In this document: positions 26,033-34,786 of the stretch, piece after piece | Layout: the number at the start of each line of letters is the position of its first letter | Position numbering within the stretch: the stretch's first letter is position 1 | Assembly: GCA_964609025.1 (NCBI GenBank) | Contig: CAZSQM010000014.1 | Location: 14,694 to 78,693 of the forward strand | Length of the DNA: 64,000 bases | Direction of reading: 5' to 3' | From: SIG307 sp964609025 | GTDB taxonomy: Bacteria > Bacillota > Clostridia > Lachnospirales > Lachnospiraceae | Translations under genes and position numbers: made by a program | The notes under the pieces: model-generated | The model's input: only the letters and a program-made list of their open reading frames with translations | Told to the model about the DNA's origin: nothing | Database searches by the model: none

Positions 26033-26765
26033 TCAGCCGGTGTTTCTGCGGCTGCATCGTAAGCTCCGTAAGATTCAGCCCTTCCCTTGCCGTCAGCGCA
26101 AACAGGGCATACTCGGCGACCTCCTGCGGCGAGAGGGAAGCGTCGTCTTCGTCTGCGGCGCAAAAGGAAGCATTCCGGTAAAGGGCGGTACGCGTCATGT
26201 CCGGTGCAAGTACCGTAACCCGCACGCCGTATTTGCGGACTTCTTCAAACAGGCTTTTCGCAAAACTGGAAATGCCCGCTTTTGTCGCACCGTAGGCGCA
26301 TCCGTGGGTATTGTTCGTTCTGGCGGCGGTCACGGAGGAAAGGAATAACAGATGTCCGCTGTTTGCCTTTAAATCGCGTAAAAACAGGTTGGTAAGCACA
26401 AGCGGGGCGGTAAAGTTGACGGCGGCAAGCTCCGCAATTTTGGAGGCGGAAAGCTCTTCATGGGGGCCGTACAGGCCCACACCGGCATTCAAAATAAGAA
26501 TGTCCGGATGTTCCTTTACGGCATGCAGCGTGCGGGCAAGGGCTTCAATGGCGGAAACATTCCGCAAATCGCAGACATGCAGGGAGATTTGTTCCAGCGC
26601 CTTTTTGGAAAGCTTTGCAGCCAGTTCCGCAGTCAGTTCCGCCTTCCTTTGCTCTGTTTTTACAACCCCGTGAATCCGACATCCTTCGTCCGAAAGCGCG
26701 AACAGAATACTTTTTCCGATACCGGAGGAAACGCCGGTAATCAACGCGGTACGGTTATTGAGCAT
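26022..26765 (-). CDS. Short-chain dehydrogenase/reductase
   Basis: 247 residues from the ATG at 26765 (AAAGGAG upstream). TGVSSGIGKS is the cofactor loop (11-20), LNAGVG the conserved NAG motif, FLSSVTAAR carries the catalytic Ser and YGATKAGISSFAKS the YxxxK pair. The residue after the second strand (VVKTEQRKAE) suggests NADP use. The substrate is unknown. Its start lies inside the end of the nucleosidase-SPL fusion gene (11-base overlap), so the two are translationally coupled. The C-terminal residues after about 240 and the stop come from a repeat element, suggesting the natural end may have been altered. Confidence 0.9.
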   Translation of the reverse strand: MLNNRTALITGVSSGIGKSILFALSDEGCRIHGVVKTEQRKAELTAELAAKLSKKALEQISLHVCDLRNVSAIEALARTLHAVKEHPDILILNAGVGLYGPHEELSASKIAELAAVNFTAPLVLTNLFLRDLKANSGHLLFLSSVTAARTNNTHGCAYGATKAGISSFAKSLFEEVRKYGVRVTVLAPDMTRTALYRNASFCAADEDDASLSPQEVAEYALFALTAREGLNLTELTMQPQKHRLNRT

Positions 26766-28698
26766 GAGAATCTCCTTTCCCGGACTCTTCGGGAGTCCAG
26801 ATGAAAATTTTTTCCTGCGGTATGCCCCGGCGGTACAGTGCATTCCGTACCGTATCCAGAAGCTCGGTACAGCGTCCGGCGCGGTAATGGCAGACGCCGT
26901 CGGTTCTTTCGTAAGGATAAAAGGAAAGAGCGCAGGAGGGTTTTGCTTTTTTTAGCTGTTTTAAATATTCGCCGGAAAGCCGGAACACACCGATGCTGAT
27001 ATCGGTAACTTCTTCCGGCGTAAGGATAGAAAAGGTTTGTTCTATCATTGTAGTATAAAGGCGTTCCGCCTCCGGCACATCTAAGAGCGGGTCAAAGCAA
27101 AGCCGCAGGGAAAAGCCGCGGTTTGCCGCTTCCTTCGCGGCGGAAAGTCTTGCTTTGAGGGAAGGCGTGTAATGCTCGTAGCGCTCAATCAGTTCCTGCG
27201 GGGAAAGCGTAAACGCCAACACAATATTTTTTGCGGGCGGAAGACGTTTGATGAACGGAAGCGCGGCACACTTTGTCCGTAGTTCCAGGCGAAGTGCCGG
27301 GTGCTCTGCGGCATATCGGCAGAAGGCTTCGGCATGCGGGAACAGCCCGTTTAATGCGGTCAGGTCGGAATCATACGAGCAGCAAAGGTAAACCGGATGC
27401 TTTAACAGCAGTCCGTTCAGTTCTGCAAAATAATCTTCTAAGTTTACAAAAACCACAAGATTTCCGGAAGGGTACATTCCTTGTAAATAGCAGTAATCAC
27501 AGTCATAGATACAGTTCATAATGCAGGAGGTATACATAAAATGTTCCTCACCGAAACTCTGGCAGACCGGCGCTCCCGGATAAAACAGGGTTCCCCGGTT
27601 CGCCGCAAGAATAAATGCCGGCTCGGTTTCCTGCATCAAAAGGTTTTGCCGGCTCCGGTTAAAGATATCCTTATAATGGTCGACCGGAATGACCGAAGCA
27701 TTGGGAAAACGCTCTAAAATACGCTTTGTGACCGGATGGTTTCCTACATCCCGTTCCACATAAATATGTTGAAAAAGCTGCAAATGCTTCTGCTTTGCGG
27801 CAGGGAAAACGGTGCGGCAGGAATCGGAAGCATTCAGTACAAACCGTTCTAATTCCTGTAACAGCGCAAGCGCCTGTTTTTTTGTATGCGTACCGGATGG
27901 GAGCGGTGTTTCCTGCATGGCGGCGTCGGTGTAAGGAGCAAGAAAAGACTCCGTTTCAATCCCTGAAAGCCGGGCATAGGTAAGAAGCTGCGTCAGGCGG
28001 TGTTTCATGGAGGCGGAGAAAGGGTAGAGGTTGAGCAAGTGCTCCGCCGTTTTTCCGATACGGTACGAATACTGTGCGTTCTGCGCAAAAAACAGCGTTT
28101 CTCTTTCCTGCAAAAAGGCAAGCAGCGCAGGGAGGTGCGGCTGTAAGAGTGCCGTCACTTCTTTTGGCGCCGGGAATGCACCGTCGCAGAAATCGGAAAC
28201 GACTTTATAAAAGAAACAGCGGGACGGCGGCACCTGACGAAACAGCGCCGCAGCGATTCCAAAGGCTTCCATATCAAAAAGGCGGGGCAGATTTCCCACG
28301 TCCGTAAGTGCGGAGAGGTCCGTTTGTTCCGCGACCGGAGTATCCGAGGTAACAAGAAATGCCTCGGAAAAAGGATGCCGGTAAGTTTCCGGATAAACGG
28401 TTTTTCGGGAAGCAAGGTCGGTAACGGAAACACAGAGAAAACCGAGCCCTTTGGCAAGGCGGCCGGGGCTTCCGCAAATGCCGAGATTGCAGAAAAGATC
28501 CGTATCGGATGCGGGATAAAGAGAAAGGTACTCCGTTACCGCAATGGCGGCGTTTAGTTTGCCGCAGCCGGTGACAAGCAGGCGCAGGGAATCATTTTCA
28601 TACAGTGTAAAGGACCCTTTGACGGCTGCCTTTTTTAAGGAAAATACGGAAATCGCGGCAGCCGCCTCCGGGAAAATTGCGGTAATCAGGGTAATCAT
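26755..28698 (-). CDS. Fusion: nucleosidase-like domain + spore photoproduct lyase (radical SAM)
   Basis: 647 residues preceded by AAAGGAGG. Residues 1-200 look like a nucleoside phosphorylase/MTA-SAH nucleosidase fold: LVTGCGKLNAAIAVTEYL near 41-58, LFDMEAFGIAAAL with E144 as the ribose-binding Glu, and KVVSDFCDGA with catalytic Asp near 169. Residues 300-647 are a spore photoproduct lyase: QHIYVERDV, the cluster motif CIYDCDYC (C396, C400, C403) followed by YLQG, and VYLCCSYDSDL with C439/C440 at the position of the H-atom-donor Cys of B. subtilis SplB. SPL repairs the thymine dimer formed in UV-irradiated spores. The fusion is uninterrupted. The nucleosidase could remove 5'-deoxyadenosine, an inhibitor of radical SAM enzymes (inference). 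Confidence 0.85.
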   Translation of the reverse strand: MITLITAIFPEAAAAISVFSLKKAAVKGSFTLYENDSLRLLVTGCGKLNAAIAVTEYLSLYPASDTDLFCNLGICGSPGRLAKGLGFLCVSVTDLASRKTVYPETYRHPFSEAFLVTSDTPVAEQTDLSALTDVGNLPRLFDMEAFGIAAALFRQVPPSRCFFYKVVSDFCDGAFPAPKEVTALLQPHLPALLAFLQERETLFFAQNAQYSYRIGKTAEHLLNLYPFSASMKHRLTQLLTYARLSGIETESFLAPYTDAAMQETPLPSGTHTKKQALALLQELERFVLNASDSCRTVFPAAKQKHLQLFQHIYVERDVGNHPVTKRILERFPNASVIPVDHYKDIFNRSRQNLLMQETEPAFILAANRGTLFYPGAPVCQSFGEEHFMYTSCIMNCIYDCDYCYLQGMYPSGNLVVFVNLEDYFAELNGLLLKHPVYLCCSYDSDLTALNGLFPHAEAFCRYAAEHPALRLELRTKCAALPFIKRLPPAKNIVLAFTLSPQELIERYEHYTPSLKARLSAAKEAANRGFSLRLCFDPLLDVPEAERLYTTMIEQTFSILTPEEVTDISIGVFRLSGEYLKQLKKAKPSCALSFYPYERTDGVCHYRAGRCTELLDTVRNALYRRGIPQEKIFIWTPEESGKGDSHAQ

Positions 28699-28764
28699 GG
28701 AAGTATCCTCCTTTCCGCCTTCATTATAGCGGACAAAGGAAAAGTTTACAAGGCGAAATCCTCT

Positions 28765-28810
28765 TTTTTCAAGTTCTTTCCACTTTTTTGTAAAACAGAC
28801 TTGAAAAAAA
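28765..28810. other. Inverted repeat between divergent fusion gene and gpmI
   Basis: TTTTTTCAAG (28765-28774) and CTTGAAAAAA (28801-28810) are perfect inverted copies 26 bases apart in the 189-base divergent gap. It may be a regulator site or chance AT-rich symmetry; no clear promoter could be assigned here. Confidence 0.35.
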
Positions 28811-28887
28811 ACGGAAAGTGTGAGAAACTAGGTAAGGATTTAAGTAGGGCTTTGATAAAATGTTCATGAAAAGGAGATAGAGCTACG

Positions 28888-30417
28888 ATGAGCAAAAAGA
28901 CAACGGTTCTGATGATTTTGGACGGATACGGAGTGAGCAGTGAAAAGGAAGGGAACGCCATTGCACTTGCAAAGAAACCGGTCATGGATAAGTTAACTTC
29001 CATGTATCCGACGGTAACGGGCGAGGCAAGCGGACTGGCAGTCGGACTGCCGGACGGTCAGATGGGAAACTCGGAGGTAGGTCATACCAATATCGGCGCA
29101 GGCAGAATTGTATACCAGATGCTTGTAAAGATTTCCAAGTCCATCAAGGACGGCGATTTTTTTGAAAACAAGGCGCTTGTTGCAGTGATGGAGAACTGTA
29201 AAAAGAATCATTCCGCACTTCACCTGATGGGCTTGTTATCCCCAGGCGGTGTGCATAGCCATATGGAGCATTTATACGGTCTTGTGGAGATGGCAAAGCG
29301 CAACGGACTGGAAAAGGTGTATGTACACTGCTTCCTGGACGGACGTGATGTTCCGCCGTCTTCCGCAGCGGAGTATATGGAAGAAGCGGCAGCAAAGCTA
29401 AAGGAAATCGGCGTCGGCAGGATTGCGACGATTGCGGGTCGTTTTTACGCAATGGACCGTGACAACGCATGGGACAGAGTGGAAAAGGCTTACAATGCGC
29501 TGGTATTCGGCGAAGGCGTTGAGGGCTGCTGTCCGGTACAGGCGGTAAAGGATTCCTATGCAAACGGAGTAACCGATGAGTTCATGCTTCCGACCGTGAT
29601 TGAAAAAGAGGGAATGATAAAGGAAAACGACAGTGTAGTATTCTTTAATTTCCGGCCGGATCGTGCAAGACAGCTTACGAGAGCGTTTGTAGACCCGGAT
29701 TTTACCGGCTTTACGAGAAAGAACGGGTTCTTCCCGACTACCTTCGTTTGTATGGCACAGTACGACGCAGAGATGCCGAACGTACTTGTTGCGTTCCCGC
29801 CGGAGGAGCTTACCATGACCTTTGGCGAGTACCTTGCAAAGCACAAAAAGACGCAGCTTCGTCTGGCGGAAACCCAGAAGTACGCGCACGTTACGTTCTT
29901 CTTTAACGGCGGCGAGGAGAAGCAGTTTGACGGCGAAGACCGTATTCTTGTAAATTCCCCGAAGGTGGCAACCTTTGATATGCAGCCGGAGATGAGCGCA
30001 TATGAGGTGGCGGATAAGCTGGTGGAAGCAATCAAGTCGGAAAAGTACGATGTGATTGTTGTCAACTTTGCAAACCCGGATATGGTAGGTCATACCGGTA
30101 TTATGGAAGCGGCAGTAAAGGCAATCGAGGCAGTGGACGAGTGTGTCGGAAAGGCATATGACGCACTGATGGAAAAGAACGGACAGATGTTTATCTGTGC
30201 GGATCACGGTAATGCGGAGAAGTTAATCGATACGGACGGCACTCCGTTTACGGCACATACAACCAATCCGGTACCGTTTATTCTTGTCAACTATGATCCT
30301 GCGTATACGCTCCGCGAGGGCGGCTGCCTTGCCGATATCGTTCCGACCATGATTGAGATGATGGGAATGGAGCAGCCGGCGGAAATGACCGGAAAGTCAT
30401 TGTTAATCAAGAAATAA
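28888..30417 (+). CDS. gpmI: 2,3-bisphosphoglycerate-independent phosphoglycerate mutase
   Basis: 509 residues, full length. The alkaline-phosphatase-fold metal site is seen in LMILDGYGVS (Asp) and the phospho-Ser S62 in DGQMGNSEVGHTNIGAGR. HSALHLMGLLSPGGVHSH, HCFLDGRDVPP, NFRPDRARQLT, NPDMVGHTG and ADHGNAEKL complete the two-Mn active site. It interconverts 3- and 2-phosphoglycerate in glycolysis. AAAAGGAGA precedes the ATG. secG follows after 110 bases but has its own promoter. Confidence 0.97.
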   Translation: MSKKTTVLMILDGYGVSSEKEGNAIALAKKPVMDKLTSMYPTVTGEASGLAVGLPDGQMGNSEVGHTNIGAGRIVYQMLVKISKSIKDGDFFENKALVAVMENCKKNHSALHLMGLLSPGGVHSHMEHLYGLVEMAKRNGLEKVYVHCFLDGRDVPPSSAAEYMEEAAAKLKEIGVGRIATIAGRFYAMDRDNAWDRVEKAYNALVFGEGVEGCCPVQAVKDSYANGVTDEFMLPTVIEKEGMIKENDSVVFFNFRPDRARQLTRAFVDPDFTGFTRKNGFFPTTFVCMAQYDAEMPNVLVAFPPEELTMTFGEYLAKHKKTQLRLAETQKYAHVTFFFNGGEEKQFDGEDRILVNSPKVATFDMQPEMSAYEVADKLVEAIKSEKYDVIVVNFANPDMVGHTGIMEAAVKAIEAVDECVGKAYDALMEKNGQMFICADHGNAEKLIDTDGTPFTAHTTNPVPFILVNYDPAYTLREGGCLADIVPTMIEMMGMEQPAEMTGKSLLIKK

Positions 30418-30442
30418 AATCGCAATAATTTCAAAATAAGTC

Positions 30443-30471
30443 TTTACAAAGCAGACAAAATATTTTATAAT
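30443..30471 (+). promoter_or_regulatory. Promoter of secG-rnr-smpB
   Basis: TTTACA (30443-30448), a 17-base spacer and a perfect TATAAT (30466-30471) lie about 57 bases upstream of the secG start. Confidence 0.8.
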
Positions 30472-30527
30472 GAATTCTGCGTTATTCTTTGAAAAAAAGG
30501 AAATACTCGGTATTGGAGGTGTAATAA

Positions 30528-30764
30528 GTGGAGGCGTTAAGAATCGTCGTAACAGTTTTGTATGTATTGATTTGTATTGCATTGGTAGCGGTTGTTATTA
30601 TGCAGGAAGGCAAATCGGCAGGACTTGGTGCAATCAGCGGTATGGCAGAAACCTACTGGGGTAAGAATAAGGGACGTTCAATCGAGGGCAAGTTAGAGCT
30701 GATAACAAAAATTCTTGCTGTATTATTCATTGTGATTTCAGTTGTATTGAATATGAACTGGTAA
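30528..30764 (+). CDS. secG: Preprotein translocase subunit SecG
   Basis: 78 residues with two membrane segments (about 4-24 and 55-75) and the SecG signature VVIMQEGKSAGLGAISG, then AETYWGKNKGRSIEG. It starts with GTG; GGAGG lies eight bases upstream. It is the small accessory subunit of SecYEG. secG-rnr-smpB order is conserved in Firmicutes. Confidence 0.95.
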   Translation: MEALRIVVTVLYVLICIALVAVVIMQEGKSAGLGAISGMAETYWGKNKGRSIEGKLELITKILAVLFIVISVVLNMNW

Positions 30765-30780
30765 CGCAAATAGAAGAATA

Positions 30781-30826
30781 CCCGAGGGACACTGCAAGGT
30801 AGCCGGTGTTCTTCGGGCTTTTTCTG
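30781..30826 (+). terminator. Terminator between secG and rnr
   Basis: CCCGAGGGACAC (30781-30792) pairs with GTGTTCTTCGGG (30806-30817), partly through G-T pairs, and is followed by CTTTTTCTG. It probably acts as a partial terminator that reduces rnr-smpB relative to secG. Confidence 0.75.
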
Positions 30827-30871
30827 TTTTGCGGGAAGTTTGAAAAGCACAGTGTAGAAGGAAGGAGTTTT

Positions 30872-33022
30872 ATGACGGAGAAGGATTTGAAAAAGAGAAA
30901 AGAGCAGATTTTAAAGTTTATGAAGGAGCCGGGGTACGTGCCGATGAGGAAGCGCGAGATTGCGGCAGTGTTTCAGGTGCCACAGACGGCAAGGGAGGAA
31001 CTGGAACAGGTGCTGGAGGCGCTTTTACAGGAAGGAAGCGTTACGATGGACACCAGAGGCCGCTATCATATCGAAAAAGCGGAAGTTTTGCGGGGAGTGT
31101 ATCACGGAACCTCCCGGGGCTTTGGCTTTTTATCGCCGGAGGACGGAAGCGCGGATGTTTATATCGAAGCCGGTTCCACCCTTGGCGCATTAAACGGAGA
31201 TGTGGTGCAGGCGGTTATTTTTGACGCGGAGCCGGGAGTAAAAGTAAGCGGAAAAAGCCGCGTCGGGCGGGTAGTAAAGATTGCGGAGCGCGCCAACGAA
31301 ATGATTGTAGGTACGTTCTTCCGAAAAAAAGAATACGGGTTTGTCGTTTCCGAGGATAAGAGGCTTGGCAGCGATATTTTTATTGACGGGAAGTATACCA
31401 AGGGCGCGGTAAGCGGTCATAAGGTGGCGGTACAGGTGACGGATTTCGGCGACGGCAAAAGGAATCCGATGGGAAAGGTGACGGAGATTCTCGGGCATAT
31501 CAACGACCCGGGCAGCGACCTGCTTACGATATTGCGTGCGTTTCATATTCCGACGGAGTTCCCGGAGGAAGTGATGGAGGCTGCGGAAACGGTGCCGGAT
31601 TCGATTTCGGAAAAGGAATACGAAGGACGCCTCGATTTACGGCAGGAGGTTATGATTACGATAGACGGGGAGGACGCGAAGGATTTAGACGATGCGGTTT
31701 CCTTAAAAAAGACGGACACGGGATATCTTCTCGGCGTTCATATTGCGGATGTGTCGGAATATGTGAAGGAGGGCGCACCGTTAGATGAGGAGGCGAAAAA
31801 ACGCGGGACAAGCGTTTATTTGATTGACCGCGTTGTGCCGATGCTTCCGCACCGGCTTTCCAACGGCATCTGTTCGTTGAATGCCGGAGAGGACAGACTG
31901 GCGTTAAGCTGTCTTATGGAATTGGATGAGAACGGAACCGTTTTCGGACATCGTCTGGCGGAGAGCGTAATTCATGTAAACAGGCGAACCTCCTATACGG
32001 AAGTGGCGGGCGTGCTTGCCGCGGGCGAAGAAAAACGAGAGGAGCTTACAAAAGAGTACGGTGAGATTTATCCGATGCTTCTTTTGATGGAAAAGGTATC
32101 CGGCCTTTTACGGGAAAAAAGAAAGGCGCGGGGGGCCATTGATTTTGATTTTCCGGAGAGTAAGATACTGTTGGATGAGAAAGGAAAGCCGACGGAGATT
32201 AAGCCGTATGAGCGGAATGCGGCAACCCGGATGATTGAGGATTTTATGCTTGCGGCAAACGAAACCGTGGCGGAGGATTTCTTCTGGCAGGAAATCCCCT
32301 TTGTTTACCGTGTGCATGAAAGCCCGGATGAAGAAAAGATGAAACGCCTCGGGATTCTGATTCAGAATTTCGGGTACAATCTGCGCGTATCGAAGGGTGC
32401 GCCTCATCCGAAGGTACTGCAAAGTCTTTTGGAAAAGTCGGACGGAAGTCCGGAGGAAGCGTTGATTGCACGACTGACTCTCCGTTCCATGAAACAGGCA
32501 AAGTATATGGTGGACTGCGAGGGCCATTTTGGTCTGGCGACAAAGTATTATTGTCACTTTACGTCCCCGATACGGCGTTACCCGGATTTGCAGATTCACC
32601 GTATCATCAAGGAAAATCTGCGCGGGCAGCTGAATGAACGCAGGCGTTCCCATTATCGGAGTATTCTGGCGGAGGTGGCGCAGCATTCTTCGAAAACCGA
32701 GCGCACGGCGGAAGAAGCGGAGCGCGAATTGGAGAAGATGAAGAAATGTGAATACGCGCAGGAAAGAATCGGTCTTGTCGCAGAAGGAATTGTTTCGGGA
32801 ATTACGAATTACGGGATGTATGTGGAACTTCCGAATACCGTAGAGGGAATGATTCGTTTGTCGGAGCTGACGGACGATTACTACTTTTTCGACGAGGAAA
32901 ATTATCGTCTGGTAGGAGAGCGAACGCATAAGGTTTATCAGCTCGGGCAGAAATTAGAAATCAGGATAAACAGCGTGGATAAAATGTTAAAGACTATTGA
33001 TTTTTTGCCTGTTTCGCGGTAA
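30872..33022 (+). CDS. rnr: Ribonuclease R
   Basis: 716 residues from the ATG at 30872 (AAGGAAGGAG upstream). Order: N-terminal winged helix (MRKREIAAVFQVPQTA), two cold-shock domains (GVYHGTSRGFGFLSPED; GTFFRKKEYGFVVSED), the RNB catalytic core (ITIDGEDAKDLDDAVSL with the Asp cluster, then YLIDRVVPMLPHRLSNGICS), HFTSPIRRYPDLQIHR, and a C-terminal S1 domain (GIVSGITNYGMYVELPN). It is a 3'-5' exoribonuclease degrading structured RNA and tmRNA-tagged messages. It is followed by smpB 31 bases later. Confidence 0.96.
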   Translation: MTEKDLKKRKEQILKFMKEPGYVPMRKREIAAVFQVPQTAREELEQVLEALLQEGSVTMDTRGRYHIEKAEVLRGVYHGTSRGFGFLSPEDGSADVYIEAGSTLGALNGDVVQAVIFDAEPGVKVSGKSRVGRVVKIAERANEMIVGTFFRKKEYGFVVSEDKRLGSDIFIDGKYTKGAVSGHKVAVQVTDFGDGKRNPMGKVTEILGHINDPGSDLLTILRAFHIPTEFPEEVMEAAETVPDSISEKEYEGRLDLRQEVMITIDGEDAKDLDDAVSLKKTDTGYLLGVHIADVSEYVKEGAPLDEEAKKRGTSVYLIDRVVPMLPHRLSNGICSLNAGEDRLALSCLMELDENGTVFGHRLAESVIHVNRRTSYTEVAGVLAAGEEKREELTKEYGEIYPMLLLMEKVSGLLREKRKARGAIDFDFPESKILLDEKGKPTEIKPYERNAATRMIEDFMLAANETVAEDFFWQEIPFVYRVHESPDEEKMKRLGILIQNFGYNLRVSKGAPHPKVLQSLLEKSDGSPEEALIARLTLRSMKQAKYMVDCEGHFGLATKYYCHFTSPIRRYPDLQIHRIIKENLRGQLNERRRSHYRSILAEVAQHSSKTERTAEEAERELEKMKKCEYAQERIGLVAEGIVSGITNYGMYVELPNTVEGMIRLSELTDDYYFFDEENYRLVGERTHKVYQLGQKLEIRINSVDKMLKTIDFLPVSR

Positions 33023-33053
33023 ACTGGAAATAGTGATAGCAGAGAGGAAGCAT

Positions 33054-33527
33054 ATGGCAGGTTCAAAACAGGCAGTCAAATTGATTGCAAACAATAAAAA
33101 AGCATATTTTGATTATTTTATTGAAGATAAATACGAAGCGGGCATTGAACTGTCCGGTACGGAAGTAAAGTCGTTGCGTATGGGAAAATGCAATATCAAA
33201 GAGTCCTTTATCCGGATTGAGCGGGGTGAGGTTTTTGTATACGGTATGCACATCAGCCCTTATGAAAAAGGCAATATTTTTAATAAAGACCCGTTACGGG
33301 TGCGAAGATTGTTGCTGCACCGGCATGAGATTAATAAGCTGTCCGGGGAACTGGCACAGAAGGGGTATACTTTGGTTCCGCTTTCGGTATATTTCAAAGG
33401 CAGTCTTGTAAAAGTAGAGGTGGGGCTTGCAAAAGGAAAGAAACTGTATGATAAGCGCGAAACCATAGCAAAGAAAGACCAGCGGCGGGAAGCGGAAAAA
33501 GAGTTTAAAGTAAAGAATCTGTATTGA
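33054..33527 (+). CDS. smpB: SsrA-binding protein SmpB
   Basis: 157 residues from ATG 33054 (AGAGAGGAAG upstream). KLIANNKKAYFDYFIEDKYEAGI then ELSGTEVKSLR is the family signature, and the tail DKRETIAKKDQRREAEKEF is the basic C-terminal helix that fills the decoding centre. It works with tmRNA to rescue stalled ribosomes. ssrA itself often follows in Firmicutes, but the next gene here is an HD-GYP protein 31 bases downstream and I see no tmRNA. Confidence 0.97.
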   Translation: MAGSKQAVKLIANNKKAYFDYFIEDKYEAGIELSGTEVKSLRMGKCNIKESFIRIERGEVFVYGMHISPYEKGNIFNKDPLRVRRLLLHRHEINKLSGELAQKGYTLVPLSVYFKGSLVKVEVGLAKGKKLYDKRETIAKKDQRREAEKEFKVKNLY

Positions 33528-33557
33528 TGACAGGGCTGCAAAAGAGGAGGTGTGCCG

Positions 33558-34640
33558 GTGAAAAGAGTAAAAACAGCAGTATTGGTTCCGGGAATGGTTA
33601 TTGCAAAGGATGTTTATAATGCAAGTAATATTTTGGTTGTGAGCAAGAATACGGAGCTGACCGATGAAAGTATTACAAAGCTGGCATTCCACAGTATTTA
33701 TTCCGTTTATATAAAAGACGAAGAAGCAGAGGCACCGGTCAAGCCTGTTCAACAGAGAGTTTATACCCATTCCGCGGTGAAGGAATCAAAAGAGTTCAGC
33801 CTTTTTAAGGAAGCCTATGAAGACGGAGTAAAAGAGCTTGAAACGACGTTTCATGATATTCTTTCGCTTCAGGCTCCCAAGCTTGGAATATCGGAGCTGT
33901 GCAAGAAAGCAAGCGATATGTTGGAGGATACGCGCGGCGGGATTCATGTGTTTGATATCCTGCATAATATGCGCGATTACGATGACAGCACCTTTAATCA
34001 TTGTATGAATGTTGCATTAATTTGCAATGTGTTTGCGGACTGGCTGCATATGTCGAACATGGAGAAAGAGATTGCGACGGTATGCGGACTGTTGCATGAT
34101 ATCGGCAAGATGAGAATTCCGGAGAGAATTGTGAAAAAGCCGGGCAGGCTGACGGATGAGGAGTTTGAACTTATAAAAACGCATCCGATGGAAGGCTACA
34201 ATATTTTATTCGAGTCGCATTTTAATGCCAATATCCAGAATGCCGCATTGATGCACCACGAGCGGTACGACGGCTCCGGCTATCCGTTAGGACTGCGGGG
34301 CAATCAGATTGATAAGTATGCGAAGATGGTGGCAATTGCAGACGTTTACGACGCCATGACGGCAGCACGGGTTTACCGTGGGGCACTTTGTCCGTTTAAA
34401 GTAATCGAAATGTTTGAAAAGGAAGGCCTGCATATGTTTGACCCGGAGTATATTCTGGTATTTATGGAAAATATAGTACAGACCTATATCAGAAGCTGGG
34501 CGCGGTTAAGCAACGGCCGCGAGGGTGAGATTGTGATGTTAAACAGGCAGAAATTTTCCAGACCGGTGGTTTTATGCGGAAACGAGTTTATCAATCTGGC
34601 AGAGCACCCGGAGATTGCGATAGAGGAAATTTTGATATAA
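33558..34640 (+). CDS. HD-GYP domain phosphodiesterase
   Basis: 360 residues. GTG 33558 is the better start because AGAGGAGG lies seven bases before it; GTG 33552 is too close. An N-terminal region of about 120 residues (KTAVLVPGMVIAKDVYNAS) resembles the domain found before many HD-GYP proteins. The catalytic HD-GYP domain shows FNHCMNVAL, GLLHDIGKMRIPE, IKTHPMEGY, MHHERYDGSGYPLGL and IADVYDAMTAARVYR, with all metal-binding His/Asp. The predicted activity is hydrolysis of cyclic di-GMP or a related dinucleotide. It has no sensor or membrane domain. A short C-terminal domain (about 300-360) is not recognised. Confidence 0.92.
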   Translation: MKRVKTAVLVPGMVIAKDVYNASNILVVSKNTELTDESITKLAFHSIYSVYIKDEEAEAPVKPVQQRVYTHSAVKESKEFSLFKEAYEDGVKELETTFHDILSLQAPKLGISELCKKASDMLEDTRGGIHVFDILHNMRDYDDSTFNHCMNVALICNVFADWLHMSNMEKEIATVCGLLHDIGKMRIPERIVKKPGRLTDEEFELIKTHPMEGYNILFESHFNANIQNAALMHHERYDGSGYPLGLRGNQIDKYAKMVAIADVYDAMTAARVYRGALCPFKVIEMFEKEGLHMFDPEYILVFMENIVQTYIRSWARLSNGREGEIVMLNRQKFSRPVVLCGNEFINLAEHPEIAIEEILI

Positions 34641-34663
34641 CGGCATATTTTTTTGAAAGGTAC

Positions 34664-34692
34664 TTTACTTTTTGCTGCGGATATGTTAGAAT
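34664..34692 (+). promoter_or_regulatory. Promoter of rpsO
   Basis: TTTACT (34664-34669), 17 bases, then TAGAAT (34687-34692). It implies an 85-90 base leader before the rpsO start. Confidence 0.6.
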
Positions 34693-34772
34693 TGAATCGC
34701 TTTCGGGCGAGCCGTTGCTCAGAGGACGGATACTCCGGCCACTTCTTGGTGACAGGCGATTTTATTAAAATT
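34693..34772 (+). promoter_or_regulatory. Structured leader of rpsO, possible S15 autoregulatory RNA
   Basis: The leader can form GAGC-CGTT-GCTC and CCAC-TTCTT-GGTG hairpins, and an outer pairing of AATCGC with GCGATT. S15 represses its own mRNA in several bacteria through leader structures that mimic its 16S site. No exact match to a described class was recognised; this is inferred from position and folding. Confidence 0.35.
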
Positions 34773-34786
34773 AGGAGGTTGCTATT

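Noticed and set aside
33528..33557. tmRNA (ssrA) after smpB
   Set aside because: The next gene begins 31 bases later; no alanine-tRNA-like acceptor ends or tag reading frame are visible.
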